Notes under the pieces: model-generated
Database searches by the model: none
The model's input: the letters and a program-made list of their open reading frames with translations, nothing else
What the model was told of the DNA's origin: nothing
Origin: Affinundibacterium seohonense
Lineage (GTDB): Bacteria > Pseudomonadota > Gammaproteobacteria > Burkholderiales > Burkholderiaceae_D
Assembly: GCF_014284305.1 (NCBI RefSeq)
Contig: NZ_JACOFW010000003.1
Span: 24,476 to 88,475 of the forward strand
Direction of reading: 5' to 3'
DNA length: 64,000 nt
Part shown: positions 7,990 through 17,524 of the stretch, piece by piece
Layout of the letters: each line of letters opens with the position of its first letter
Numbering within the stretch: position 1 is the stretch's first letter
Translations under genes and position numbers: made by a program

Positions 7990-9746
7990 GATTTTTCATT
8001 CGAAGAGAAATTAATCACAAAGCGCCCACCAGGCTCTATGCCATAGGTAGAAGTTTCATCATTTCGGTATTCGTAATCGAGCACGGCGTGATTGTTGAGA
8101 CAGAGTTCACGTGCCATGTACAAACCCAAGCCTGTGCCTTTGCTCGACGTTGTGTAAAAAGGTTCGAACAAATGTGACCGAACAAGAGAGGACATACCAG
8201 GACCATCATCTTGTATATGCAGCTCACGCCGATTACCTGACGATATCTTGATAATTAAGCGTATGCATCCGGGCTTGCCGCTGGCATAGCGCACAGCATT
8301 TGAGAGTAAATTGGTAATCACTTCATGTAAATGACCGGGATCAAAAACGATATGAAATCGCCCAGTGTCACTCATATGTATCATTTGTTCAGAAATACCA
8401 CGAGTCTCGACGAACTCTTGCACGATACTTCTTAATTCATCCATCAATAATGTCGGCGTCAAATTCATTTGCGCTTTACGCGACAACTTCAAAATATCCT
8501 CGATCAATTGATTCAGCCGCGCCACATTATCTTCGACAATTTTCAACAAGCGTCGTGCTTGAACCTCATTGTGAACATCCTCGCCTAACAATGAGGCTGC
8601 GTAGGAAATTGACGATAGAGGATTGCGTACTTCATGGGCAATACTGGCTGTTAAACGCCCCATCGATGCCAACTTTAACTGCTGCGCTTTGTTTTCTAAC
8701 TCCGACACGTTTTGCATAAAAATAATCGTGCAAGGTGTCAAATGAATATCCAAATGCGCAAAATCATTTTCATCAATCCGCACGAAACGCAGCTTTAAAT
8801 GTGTCGCCGCCTCGTGTGGCGCTTCTGTCGCCGAATAGCTAGTACTCTGACTACGCTCTTCAACATAATGGCGAATTGTCACAAAAGACGCGCCTTCATT
8901 GCGCAGCCAAGTGGTCGTATCTGGACGCAGACCATCTGTCCAAGCTTCTAGGGCGTGTGCAATCGGCTCCAGACTATTAATTTGATTTAATCGTAGTTTA
9001 TGACTAGCAGAATAACTCAGCTTGGCAATGCCCAACATGCGTTCTGCGGCGGGATTCGATTCAAATAAATTTCCATCTTGATCGATAACTAGCACGCCAT
9101 CTTCCATATCGGCAATGACAGTCCGGTTGATTGCCTGCTGCAAGGCCAGCTCATAGCCACGTTGATTGGCAAGTTCTTCTTGTCCGATTAAATTTTTGGC
9201 TAATCGATTTAAAACATAAACGACAGCGAAGTAAGCTGCACCATATAAACCCGCCTGCGCAACAATATTGCTATCTTCATTTTGTAGAACTTGATAGGTA
9301 TTCACCAATAGCAAAAATAGCGACACTGCCGAAACAAAGAACAATGCCAACAGCATCGGGGCCAGAATGCCTAGGCCAGCAAGTGGGAATAGGTACAGAA
9401 TCACTAAACCACTTTTACTACCACCTGCACCGACATACAGCAAAGAAATCACCACAAGATCGATGCTAACTTGCACCACCAACTGCAATAAAAAACGCTG
9501 CTGCCACTTTAATTTCAGAACAAGAAAGCCCAAAGCAAGCAACAAGTAACTGACCGCTAGCGTACGCAAGAGCGTTGGTTCAAATAACCAATTATCGGTG
9601 AATGCTTTAAAGCTCAGAGACAGTAATAAGGCAAGAGAAACTAGTACCCTCGAAAAATTGAAGGTCTGCAGCGAACGCCATAAAGTCGAACTGATGTCGG
9701 TATTTCTGACGTCGTGAGTGATCATTGTGCCATCAGTATTTATCAA
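7986..9746 (-). CDS. pilS: Type IV pilus sensor histidine kinase PilS
   Basis: Membrane sensor kinase (586 aa). Roughly six hydrophobic segments lie within residues 30-190, then a PAS-like region (about 205-300), the HisKA phospho-acceptor ASIAHEVRNPLSS and an HATPase module with DDGPGM and GTGLGLYM. Start choice is uncertain: the longest frame uses TTG at 9746, which overlaps the stop of the upstream gene (TTGA), while an ATG lies at 9725; neither has a strong ribosome site. The order PP0621-pilS-pilR-ampD with short overlaps indicates one transcript from ccsA onwards. Confidence 0.9.
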   Translation of the reverse strand: MINTDGTMITHDVRNTDISSTLWRSLQTFNFSRVLVSLALLLSLSFKAFTDNWLFEPTLLRTLAVSYLLLALGFLVLKLKWQQRFLLQLVVQVSIDLVVISLLYVGAGGSKSGLVILYLFPLAGLGILAPMLLALFFVSAVSLFLLLVNTYQVLQNEDSNIVAQAGLYGAAYFAVVYVLNRLAKNLIGQEELANQRGYELALQQAINRTVIADMEDGVLVIDQDGNLFESNPAAERMLGIAKLSYSASHKLRLNQINSLEPIAHALEAWTDGLRPDTTTWLRNEGASFVTIRHYVEERSQSTSYSATEAPHEAATHLKLRFVRIDENDFAHLDIHLTPCTIIFMQNVSELENKAQQLKLASMGRLTASIAHEVRNPLSSISYAASLLGEDVHNEVQARRLLKIVEDNVARLNQLIEDILKLSRKAQMNLTPTLLMDELRSIVQEFVETRGISEQMIHMSDTGRFHIVFDPGHLHEVITNLLSNAVRYASGKPGCIRLIIKISSGNRRELHIQDDGPGMSSLVRSHLFEPFYTTSSKGTGLGLYMARELCLNNHAVLDYEYRNDETSTYGIEPGGRFVINFSSNEKS

Positions 9747-10039
9747 TTTTTATTGGCGGCATCTGCATGCTCTTGGCTGCAATAATGTTTCGCAGACCGC
9801 GTCACTGCTTCAGAAGCAGGGAAATAGATCTGACAGTGATCACAAGCGAGCATCGCTTCAGCTTGCCCTGATGGAGTTCCAGCATGATGAGGCGCCCCAG
9901 GAGCTTGTCCAAACGGCCCATCACTCCATTGCGAAGCATCTGACTGCGCAGAGTTCGCAGGTGGCTTATTCGTACGTATACTTTTTCGTATGGCCAGATA
10001 CACCAATATAGCCAAACCCAACCACATCAACATTCTCAT
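9743..10039 (-). CDS. PP0621-family small membrane protein
   Basis: 98 aa: one N-terminal membrane helix (MLMWLGLAILVYLAI), a polar linker and a cysteine motif, ACDHC-x(5)-PxSEAV-x(6)-HYCSxEH, that looks like a small metal-binding knuckle. This pattern and the place between ccsA and pilS are typical of the uncharacterised PP0621 family in betaproteobacteria and pseudomonads. The start overlaps the ccsA stop by 4 bp. No function is known to me. Confidence 0.8.
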   Translation of the reverse strand: MRMLMWLGLAILVYLAIRKSIRTNKPPANSAQSDASQWSDGPFGQAPGAPHHAGTPSGQAEAMLACDHCQIYFPASEAVTRSAKHYCSQEHADAANKN

Positions 10040-10845
10040 AAGGCGCTCCGATGTAATAACACTTCCAACACAAAGCGACTACCCACATAGGCAAGTAAAA
10101 GACTTAAAAACCCGAACAAAGTAATTCGCAATACCGCCTTACCGCGCCACCCACGCCACTGACGCCCAGCCAAAAGCACGGCAAACAAGCACCATGACAG
10201 CAAGGACAACACGGTCTTATGATCCCATTTAAAGGCCACGCCTAAAAACTGCTCGGAAAAAATCACGCCAGATAAAACCGTTAGACTCAACAGCACAAAA
10301 CCAAGCGTCACTAATAAAAACAGGATGTGTTCCATCTTCAATAGTGCCGGTAAGCGATCCAATGCTTTTTCCAACCATGACTGAATTGGCTTACCGCGCG
10401 TACGATGTAAATGTAAATCCTGTACATACATGACCAATGCGTGGAAAGCCGCAATCGTCAAGGTACTATAGGCGAGCAAGGCGACCCCAATATGCCAGGG
10501 AAACATCGAAGGCTTATCAACTAAATGCACCAAGCTACCAGGAAAAACAAGCGGTAATAAAGCTGTCACTGCCGCCTGTGGCAAGATCAAAACCCGTAGA
10601 CCATCGAGTGAAAAATTTCTATTTTCCACTAGATATACAAGTACTGACACCCAAATCGCCGCTGACCACATCACTGCAAAACCAATGCGGAAAGCATCGA
10701 CTGCATATACGCTTAAGCCTAAGGCTAAACCATGAGCACACCAAGCAACCGCAGTCAAACCCAGAGCCAATGCTTTACGGGTATCTGGAATAAATGGACA
10801 GACCGCATACATGAGCGCTGCCGCTATCGATAAATAAATTAACAT
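10036..10845 (-). CDS. CcsA/YpjD-type inner-membrane protein (cytochrome c assembly family)
   Basis: 269-aa polytopic membrane protein with about eight hydrophobic segments. The WDHKTVLSLLSW motif and a histidine at FPWHIG in a membrane-proximal position are typical of CcsA/CcmC-related haem-handling proteins, specifically the short YpjD group usually found beside ffh. A precise role in cytochrome c maturation is not proven for this group. It is the first gene of the minus-strand run through ampD. Confidence 0.82.
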   Translation of the reverse strand: MLIYLSIAAALMYAVCPFIPDTRKALALGLTAVAWCAHGLALGLSVYAVDAFRIGFAVMWSAAIWVSVLVYLVENRNFSLDGLRVLILPQAAVTALLPLVFPGSLVHLVDKPSMFPWHIGVALLAYSTLTIAAFHALVMYVQDLHLHRTRGKPIQSWLEKALDRLPALLKMEHILFLLVTLGFVLLSLTVLSGVIFSEQFLGVAFKWDHKTVLSLLSWCLFAVLLAGRQWRGWRGKAVLRITLFGFLSLLLAYVGSRFVLEVLLHRSAL

Positions 10846-11161
10846 GACCCAAGTTTACACTATGTTGAGCTTATTTTTTTCGCTTTGTGATTAACGCAAT
10901 TCTGTATTCACTGACAATCAGTCAATCGGGAAAGCAAAAAAACTAGAAAGGCGACTTGATCAAAAAGATCCGCCATGGAAACTTTATACCTCTCAATTAC
11001 AACAGGCCAGCACTTAAGGTGAAAAGCTTGCTCTAAGCACTTGACTAAGAAAGATCGCTTCTAGATACTGCGAAGCACTCAAGAACCTGGCTGTAAAGTA
11101 AAGATAGCCTTGGATATAATGGGTAGTTTAAAAACATGTAGCCTTTTTTGCAGGAATTAAA
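10846..11161. other. Divergent intergenic region ccsA / S46 peptidase
   Basis: It holds the promoter region for both directions. The only clear element is a perfect TATAAT at 11115-11120, annotated separately. Confidence 0.5.
11115..11120 (+). promoter_or_regulatory. -10 box of the S46 peptidase gene
   Basis: Perfect TATAAT 42 bases before the ATG. A weak -35 (CTGTAA) can be placed 18 bp upstream. Transcription would begin near 11127. Confidence 0.5.
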
Positions 11162-13324
11162 ATGAAAAAATCACTTTTCGCTTTAGCCGCACTCACTCTC
11201 ACCGGCGGCTTTGCGCAAGCCGATGAAGGTATGTGGATGCCGCAACAGTTACCACAAATAACTAAACAACTCAAAGCAGCGGGTCTTAAATTAGATCCAA
11301 AATCCTTAACTAAGTTGACCGAATTCCCTATGGGTGCGATTGTCAGCTTGGGTGGTTGCTCTGCTTCATTTGTTTCCCCTCAAGGCTTGGTTGCGACCAA
11401 TCACCACTGCGTCTATGACAGCGTGGCACGCAATTCAACACCAGAACGTGACTTGCTGGCGAATGGCTTCCTTGCAAAAACTTTGGCAGAAGAATTACCA
11501 GCTGGTCCAGGCTCACGCATTTTCGTCACGACTGAAGTGACCAATGTCAGCGATAAAGTGATCACGGCAGACGTCGCCAAACTGGTTGGCAAGGCACGCG
11601 TTGATGCGATTGAAAAAAATCAAAAAACCATGATCGCTTCTTGTGAAAAAGAAGCTGGTTATCGTTGCAGCATTCCTACTTTTTACGGCGGACTAGAATT
11701 CTATCTGATCAAACAGATGGAAATCAAAGACGTACGTTTGGTACACGCACCAGCCGAAGGCGTTGGTAAATTTGGTGGTGACACCGATAACTGGATGTGG
11801 CCACGTCACACTGGTGATTATGGCTTCTACCGCGCTTACGTCAGCAAAGACGGCAAGCCAGCAGAATTTAGCAAAGACAATGTCCCTTACGTTCCTAAGC
11901 ACGTCTTGAAATTAGCAAAAGATGGCTTGAAAGAAGGCGATTTCGTCATGGTATTGGGCTATCCTGGCCGTACGAACCGTCATCGTTTGCCGACAGAGAT
12001 TTCTTACACATTTGATTTCGACTATCCAAATTTCGTCAAAAATTCTGCAGAAACTTTGGCGATTATCGCCGCTGAAACCAAAGACAATAAAGACGCGAGT
12101 TTGAAATATGCTGGTATGGTTGCTGGCATCAACAACTACTACAAAAACCGTCAAGGTATGTTGGATAGCTATGCTGGCAGCGATATCTTGGAACGCAAAA
12201 CCAAAGAACACGCTGATTTGAAAGCTTGGGTCAATTCCAATCCTAAGACCAAAGCAGAATACGCTGCTGACATCGAGAAGATTGAAGAAATCTACGCAAA
12301 GCGTGATGCTACAGCGAAGAAAGAATCTTATTTAGCGTCTTCTTCTCCACGTTTCTTGTCCACTGCGCGCACTTTGTATCGCTTGGCTCATGAAAAAACC
12401 AAACCAGATGCAGAACGTCGCGCTGGCTTCCAAAATCGTGATCTGCCACGCTTCAAAGCCACCGTTGATGGCGTAGAACGTAGCTACGATGAGAAAGTCG
12501 ACAAAGCTTTGGTGTTGAACAGCTTAGTTAAATATGCAGCATCACCGGCAGCGGAGCGCAATGCCAACTTTGATAATGCGATGGGTATCAAAGACGGCAT
12601 GAGCAAAGATCAATTGAAAGCCTTGCTGGATCAAATGTATGCTGGCAGCCAATTTGGTGACAAAGCAGTTCGCTCTGCTTGGTTGAATAAGTCTGTTGAC
12701 GAATTCAAAGCAAGTAACGATAGCTTCATCAAAGCAGCTGTTGCGATGTACGACGAAAGCATGAAGCGTGAAGCAGCTGATTTGGAATCTGCTGGTATTT
12801 CTCAAAAGGCCTACGCTAGCTACATGAAAGCAAAAATCGCTTACATGAACAGCAAAGGCCAAGCAGTTTATCCAGATGCGAACAGCACTTTGCGTGTGAC
12901 TTTCGGTAAAGTCGCAAGTCGTCCATTTGGCGCAGATGGTACAACTTGGACTGCATTTACGACTGTCAAAGGTATTACTGCAAAAGCGACTGGCACTGGC
13001 GAATTCAATGCTCCAGCCAATCAGTTAGCAGCAATCAAAGCCAAAGACTTTGGTAAGTATGTCGATCCGATCTTGAAGACAGTTCCAGTCAATTACTTAG
13101 CCACTTTGGATATCACTGGCGGCAATTCAGGCTCAGCAGCTTTGAACTCCAAAGGCGAATTCATCGGCTTAGCATTTGACGGCACTTTAGATTCCATCAT
13201 CGCTGACTGGGATTACAACAAAGCGTCTAGCCGCTCTATCCAAGTCGATTTGCGCTTTATGCTTTGGCAAATGAAACATGTCGATAAGGCAGATAACTTG
13301 TTGAAAGAAATGGGCGCGGAGTAA
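11162..13324 (+). CDS. S46 family dipeptidyl peptidase (DPP7-like)
   Basis: Secreted serine exopeptidase, 720 aa, that removes dipeptides from peptide N-termini. A Sec signal peptide (MKKSLFALAALTLTGGFAQA) precedes the mature protein. The chymotrypsin-like triad is visible: His in VATNHHC (H81/H82), Asp in GGDTDNWMW (D207/D209) and Ser656 in TGGNSGS. Gly674, 18 residues after the serine (AFDG), occupies the position that is Gly in DPP7 and Arg in DPP11, so a preference for hydrophobic rather than acidic P1 residues is inferred. The gene stands alone between ccsA and ffh with its own -10 box and a strong terminator. Confidence 0.93.
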   Translation: MKKSLFALAALTLTGGFAQADEGMWMPQQLPQITKQLKAAGLKLDPKSLTKLTEFPMGAIVSLGGCSASFVSPQGLVATNHHCVYDSVARNSTPERDLLANGFLAKTLAEELPAGPGSRIFVTTEVTNVSDKVITADVAKLVGKARVDAIEKNQKTMIASCEKEAGYRCSIPTFYGGLEFYLIKQMEIKDVRLVHAPAEGVGKFGGDTDNWMWPRHTGDYGFYRAYVSKDGKPAEFSKDNVPYVPKHVLKLAKDGLKEGDFVMVLGYPGRTNRHRLPTEISYTFDFDYPNFVKNSAETLAIIAAETKDNKDASLKYAGMVAGINNYYKNRQGMLDSYAGSDILERKTKEHADLKAWVNSNPKTKAEYAADIEKIEEIYAKRDATAKKESYLASSSPRFLSTARTLYRLAHEKTKPDAERRAGFQNRDLPRFKATVDGVERSYDEKVDKALVLNSLVKYAASPAAERNANFDNAMGIKDGMSKDQLKALLDQMYAGSQFGDKAVRSAWLNKSVDEFKASNDSFIKAAVAMYDESMKREAADLESAGISQKAYASYMKAKIAYMNSKGQAVYPDANSTLRVTFGKVASRPFGADGTTWTAFTTVKGITAKATGTGEFNAPANQLAAIKAKDFGKYVDPILKTVPVNYLATLDITGGNSGSAALNSKGEFIGLAFDGTLDSIIADWDYNKASSRSIQVDLRFMLWQMKHVDKADNLLKEMGAE

Positions 13325-13352
13325 GCAGCTTAGCTCTAAGTCAAAAAACTGA

Positions 13353-13387
13353 AAGCCACGTTGATTGAGTTCAACGTGGCTTTTTTA
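13353..13387 (+). terminator. Rho-independent terminator of the S46 peptidase gene
   Basis: A 12-bp stem (13353-13364 with 13371-13382, AAGCCACGTTGA arm) with a six-base loop, ending in a T-run from 13381. Confidence 0.92.
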
Positions 13388-13582
13388 TTTGCACAAACAC
13401 CATAAAAGCTGACGATCTGCCCATAAAACCCGCTAGACATCGAAGGAAACGCCCTCGTTTCGAGTAAAATACGCGCTTATCTAAATCGGTGTAGCGTTCG
13501 CAAATCCGGTTGCAAAAATTTCATGGTGCCGCAACGCAGCATCACTGTTGTTATCAAATAGAAGACAAATAGAAGGTTTACT

Positions 13583-14941
13583 ATGCTCGACAATCTGACC
13601 CAGCGTCTCGCCAAAGTCGTCAAGACCATGCGCGGTGAAGCGCGTTTAACTGAATCGAATACCGCCGAGATGTTGCGCGAAGTGCGTATGGCTTTACTGG
13701 AAGCCGACGTTGCCTTGCCAGCCGTGCGTGAATTGATCGCCCGCGTCAAAGAAAAAGCGATGGGTGAAGATGTCATCGGTTCTTTAACCCCAGGTCAAGC
13801 CTTGGTCGGTGTCGTACAGAAAGAACTGGCATCACTGATTGGTGCAGATTTAGGCGAAGGTGCTTCTGAACTGAACTTCGCGACACAGCCGCCAGCAATC
13901 ATACTGATGGCAGGTCTGCAAGGTGCAGGTAAAACCACGACCGTTGGTAAGCTCGCTTTATATCTGCGTGAAAAGAAAAAGAAAAAAGTCTTAACCGTCT
14001 CTGCCGACGTATATCGTCCCGCAGCGATCGGTCAGTTAGAGACGGTGACCGCGCAAGCAGGTGCGGACTTCTTTCCGACTACCATCAATGACAAACCCGT
14101 CAATATCGCTTTAGCTGCGCTCGATTGGGCAAAGAAACATCATCACGAAGTGTTGATTATCGATACCGCGGGTCGCCTCGGTATTGATGAAGCCATGATG
14201 CAAGAAATCGCTGCCGTACATGCAGCGGTGAAACCTATCGAAACCTTGTTCGTGGTTGACGCCATGTTGGGACAAGATGCCGTCAATACAGCGAAAGCCT
14301 TTAATGATGCATTACCTTTGACTGGTGTGGTTCTTACCAAACTCGACGGTGACTCACGCGGCGGTGCAGCTTTATCGGTACGCCATGTCACAGGCAAACC
14401 AATTAAGTTTGCAGGTGTTTCTGAAAAACTTGATGGCCTCGAAGCCTTCGATGCCACCCGCATGGCAAATCGTATTCTCGGCATGGGCGATATTCTCGCT
14501 TTAGTTGAGTCTGCCCAAAAAGGCATGGATGTCGAAGCGGCGAAAGGCCTGGCAGAAAAAATCAAAGTCGGCGGCAAGTTCGACATGAACGATTTCAAAA
14601 TGCAGTTAGGTCAAATGAAGAACATGGGTAGCTTATCGAGTTTGATGGATAAATTACCAGCGCAATTTCAACAAGCCGCCAGCGGCGCCAACATGGACAA
14701 CGCGGAAAAGCAAATGCGCCGCATGGAAGGCATCATCAATTCCATGACACCACTAGAACGCGCCAAACCGGAGCTAATCAAAGCCTCACGCAAGCGTCGC
14801 ATCGCCACTGGCGCCGGTGTGCAGATTCAAGAAGTCAATCGCATGCTCGCGCAGTTTGATCAAATGCAGAGCATGATGAAAAAACTGAAGGGTGGTGGCA
14901 TGATGAAAATGATGAGAGGTCTCAAAGGCATGATGCGATAG
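13583..14941 (+). CDS. ffh: Signal recognition particle protein Ffh
   Basis: SRP54 homologue of 452 aa that binds 4.5S RNA and directs nascent membrane proteins to FtsY at the inner membrane. The N domain (about 1-90) is followed by the G domain with GLQGAGKTTTVGKL (P-loop), DTAGRLGIDE and TKLDGDSRGG. The C-terminal M domain is methionine-rich with MRRMEGIINSMTPLER, SRKRRIATGAG and the tail GGGMMKMMRG. Length is normal. It is transcribed divergently from ccsA with the S46 gene between. Confidence 0.97.
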   Translation: MLDNLTQRLAKVVKTMRGEARLTESNTAEMLREVRMALLEADVALPAVRELIARVKEKAMGEDVIGSLTPGQALVGVVQKELASLIGADLGEGASELNFATQPPAIILMAGLQGAGKTTTVGKLALYLREKKKKKVLTVSADVYRPAAIGQLETVTAQAGADFFPTTINDKPVNIALAALDWAKKHHHEVLIIDTAGRLGIDEAMMQEIAAVHAAVKPIETLFVVDAMLGQDAVNTAKAFNDALPLTGVVLTKLDGDSRGGAALSVRHVTGKPIKFAGVSEKLDGLEAFDATRMANRILGMGDILALVESAQKGMDVEAAKGLAEKIKVGGKFDMNDFKMQLGQMKNMGSLSSLMDKLPAQFQQAASGANMDNAEKQMRRMEGIINSMTPLERAKPELIKASRKRRIATGAGVQIQEVNRMLAQFDQMQSMMKKLKGGGMMKMMRGLKGMMR

Positions 14942-15600
14942 GCGTCATATAAATCCAATTCTGGGGCGCATTGCGGCGTTGCGCCTCCTCGCAATACCTG
15001 AGTATTGCTCTGGGCCGCGCCTTGCACTGCATCCCCATAATTGAATTTCTAAAGCCGCCTATTTATTCACCTTCCGATTCCCAAGCAACTTATCGATATC
15101 CTCTCGGAACCTGAGTATTGCTGTGCTTGGCGCCTAGCGCGACATCCCTATAATTGAATTTCTGCAGGCAAATCACTTTGCTGTTTTTTAAAAAAATCAA
15201 AGTCGACCGTTGAATGTCGTAGGTTGGAGCTGAACGAAGTGAAGCCCAACATAGTTTGATTATCTCGTTTACTTCGTGTCTTGAATTCCTCTTCAAACAT
15301 CACATCATTTCTCATTAAAAATACCCTCTTGTTTTGCCTCGGCATCTCTGTATCTCCGCGTTGAGAGGTTTTGATTTTCCATTTTTCAAGACCCAATTTC
15401 CTCGACAACAAACCCATCATTTTCTTCACTCTGCAGGGGAAAAACGACATTTTCCCCTCTGAAAACCACGTCTCTCATGATTTCTCACACTTTTTTCGCA
15501 AAAAGCAAAAAAAAACACTTGCATCACTCTGTAATCAGCACCACTATAAGCACTGCGTGAAATGGCGCATTTTCCAAGACAATTGTGAAGGAGCCTCGAT
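14942..15600. other. Intergenic region with repeated sequence between ffh and the SWIB gene
   Basis: Contains a 54-bp imperfect direct repeat (14997-15050 and 15110-15163) and, at 15219-15251, an imperfect palindromic repeat of the form GTTGGAGCTGAACG...CCCAAC, a type scattered in many proteobacterial genomes. The last 150 bases carry the leader of the SWIB gene. A 100-codon minus frame (15148-15450) runs through the repeat and is not supported. Confidence 0.55.
14997..15163. repeat. 54-bp imperfect direct repeat, two copies
   Basis: Both copies (14997-15050, 15110-15163) begin CCTGAGTATTGCT, keep GCGCC and CATCCC blocks in register and end ATAATTGAATTTCT. The middle is diverged. The first copy lies just after a GC-rich block (GCGCATTGCGGCGTTGCGCC). 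Confidence 0.75.
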
Positions 15601-16008
15601 ATGGCAACAGCACCAAAAAAAGCAGCAGCAAAACCAGCAGCGAAGCCTGCCGCGAAAGCAGCAGCGAAACCAGCAGCAGCAAAAAAACCAGTAGCAAAAG
15701 CAGAAGCGAAACCTGCAGCAAAGCCAGCTAAAGCAGCAGCGAAGCCAGCAGCAGCACGTAAGCCAAACGCTGCTTTCATGAAGCCTATGACTTTGTCTCC
15801 AGTATTAGCAGCGGTAATCGGCGCAGCACCAATGCCACGTACTGAAGTAACAAAAAAAATCTGGGAATACATCAAGAAGCACAAGCTGCAAGATGAAGCA
15901 AACAAACGCAATATCAATGCGGATGACAAATTGAAAGCCGTTTTCGGTGGCAAAGCACAAGTCTCCATGTTTGAAATGACGAAACTCATTTCTGGTCATC
16001 TGTCCTAA
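15601..16008 (+). CDS. SWIB/MDM2-domain protein with H1-like basic tail
   Basis: 135 aa in two parts. Residues 1-56 are an Ala/Lys/Pro tail (MATAPKKAAAKPAAKPAAK...) like the H1-like protein at 1-501. Residues 57-135 are a SWIB/MDM2 fold (MKPMTLSPVLAAVIG, EVTKKIWEYIKKHKLQD, NINADDKLKAVFGG, MFEMTKLISGHL). SWIB proteins of this size occur in Chlamydia and betaproteobacteria; a role in chromatin or topoisomerase function is suspected but not settled. The AAGGAG ribosome site is nearly the same as that of the H1-like gene. A strong terminator follows. Confidence 0.92.
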   Translation: MATAPKKAAAKPAAKPAAKAAAKPAAAKKPVAKAEAKPAAKPAKAAAKPAAARKPNAAFMKPMTLSPVLAAVIGAAPMPRTEVTKKIWEYIKKHKLQDEANKRNINADDKLKAVFGGKAQVSMFEMTKLISGHLS

Positions 16009-16074
16009 TCGGATTTGATTTCCATATTGCTTTGGGCAATTTCTGGGATGTAAGTCTTACTTCCCAAACCCAAA

Positions 16075-16106
16075 CAAAAACGCCCGCATCGCGCGGGCGT
16101 TTTTGT
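16075..16106 (+). terminator. Rho-independent terminator after the SWIB gene
   Basis: CGCCCGC (16081-16087) pairs with GCGGGCG (16093-16099) around a five-base loop, with A-run and T-run extending the stem on each side. Confidence 0.92.
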
Positions 16107-16185
16107 TTGTTAAGAACAGTGAATAACGTTCTCAGAGGATATAAAAATCTCTTTGTATACCACGACATTTTTTATAACATCTCCC

Positions 16186-17175
16186 ATGCCGAGTCCAACA
16201 CATAAGCCGCAAAAAAACCCTAAGCAAACGGAATTCCATCCGCGCAATCGGCATCAGGGTCAATATGATTTCCCTGCACTAATCGCAGCAGATCAAGCGC
16301 CCGATGTTAGTGCACTCAGTCGCTTTGTTCGCACCAATCCTTATGGCGATATGAGTATTGATTTTACTGATGCCAATGCAGTCAAAGCACTGAACCGTGC
16401 TTTGCTCAAGCTTCATTATGGAATCAATCATTGGGATATTCCTGAACACTATTTGTGTCCGCCCGTACCAGGTCGTGCGGATTATATTCATGGCTTAGCC
16501 GATTTACTAATCGCCGCGAATCAAGGCAAGTTGCCCAAGAAAAATAGTGTACATGTCCTGGATATTGGGACTGGTGCAAATGGCATTTATCCACTAATTG
16601 GTAGTCGAGAATACGATTGGAATTTTGTTGCTACTGATATCAATCCTAATTCGCTTACCAATCTGCAAAACATCGTTCAAGCCAACCCACAACTGCTAAC
16701 CAAGATCGAACTACGTCATCAGCAAGATCACGATCGGATTTTTTACAATATCGTCCACCAGGATGAATGGTTTGATCTGAGCATGTGCAATCCGCCATTT
16801 CATACCTCTGCGGCAGAAGCACAAAGCGGAACTGACAGAAAATGGCAAAACCTAGGGAAAACGACTAATCAGACAAATACAGCTTTGAATTTTGGCGGAC
16901 AAGCAGCGGAACTTTGGTGCCCTGGCGGTGAACTGCAATTCATTTCCAAAATGATCGAAGAAAGTCGACAATTTTCTTCCCAATGTTTTTGGTTTAGCAG
17001 CCTTATCTCAAAATCCGTGAATGTGGATCCGATCAAAGCCAAACTAAAACAAACTAAAGTGCTACAGCATAAACTAATCACAATGCGGCAAGGAAGTAAG
17101 GAAAGTCGTTTCGTCGCTTGGACATTCCTCACACCAGTCCAACAGGCGGCTTGGGCTAAATTACGTTGGCGCTGA
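16186..17175 (+). CDS. rlmF: 23S rRNA (adenine(1618)-N6)-methyltransferase RlmF
   Basis: SAM-dependent methyltransferase that modifies A1618 of 23S rRNA. Diagnostic pieces: HPRNRHQGQYDF near the start, WDIPEHYLCPPVPGRADYIHGLADLL, the SAM loop LDIGTGANGIYPLIG and the catalytic motif CNPPFHTS, then ALNFGGQAAELWCPGGE. The frame is open from an ATG at 16153, but the ATG at 16186 gives an N-terminus (MPSPTHKPQ...) closer to E. coli RlmF, so it is preferred; neither start has a strong ribosome site. About 329 aa, slightly longer than E. coli (308). Confidence 0.9.
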   Translation: MPSPTHKPQKNPKQTEFHPRNRHQGQYDFPALIAADQAPDVSALSRFVRTNPYGDMSIDFTDANAVKALNRALLKLHYGINHWDIPEHYLCPPVPGRADYIHGLADLLIAANQGKLPKKNSVHVLDIGTGANGIYPLIGSREYDWNFVATDINPNSLTNLQNIVQANPQLLTKIELRHQQDHDRIFYNIVHQDEWFDLSMCNPPFHTSAAEAQSGTDRKWQNLGKTTNQTNTALNFGGQAAELWCPGGELQFISKMIEESRQFSSQCFWFSSLISKSVNVDPIKAKLKQTKVLQHKLITMRQGSKESRFVAWTFLTPVQQAAWAKLRWR

Positions 17176-17524
17176 ACGTCGTGCTGTCGAAAATTGACTT
17201 TAATAGTGGGTATAAATTTCACACGTCAAGCGCCGTTTCCCGCTCGACTGATCAACCGATGTTTCATTTCTTTTAGCTAGCAAAGAGGAGGAACACTAGT
17301 GAAGTACCGATAGCCCGAGCATGCTCGCAGGATTTTCTGATCTTATTTAAATGTCGTCTCTTACTCGACTGTCACATCATGCTTGTTTCGATCTAAGATC
17401 ATTTTTCTGCTTTAGACGGATTTTCCGCAATCAATATGAAAATGTATTAGGTCCTGTTAAATCGTAGCTTCTATATTTATTAGGCCACCATGAATCTTGA
17501 GTGTAACTTTTCTTTGATTTTTAC
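17176..17524. other. Convergent intergenic region rlmF / lytic transglycosylase
   Basis: It lies between the 3' ends of two genes. No clear terminator, repeat or RNA gene was recognised; an AGGAGG at 17288 is followed only by a four-codon frame. Confidence 0.4.

Noticed and set aside
15148-15450. 100-codon minus frame between ffh and the SWIB gene
   Set aside because: It runs through repeat sequence and has no recognisable domain.
15426-15989. 187-codon minus Ala-rich frame
   Set aside because: It is the shadow of the SWIB gene tail on the opposite strand.
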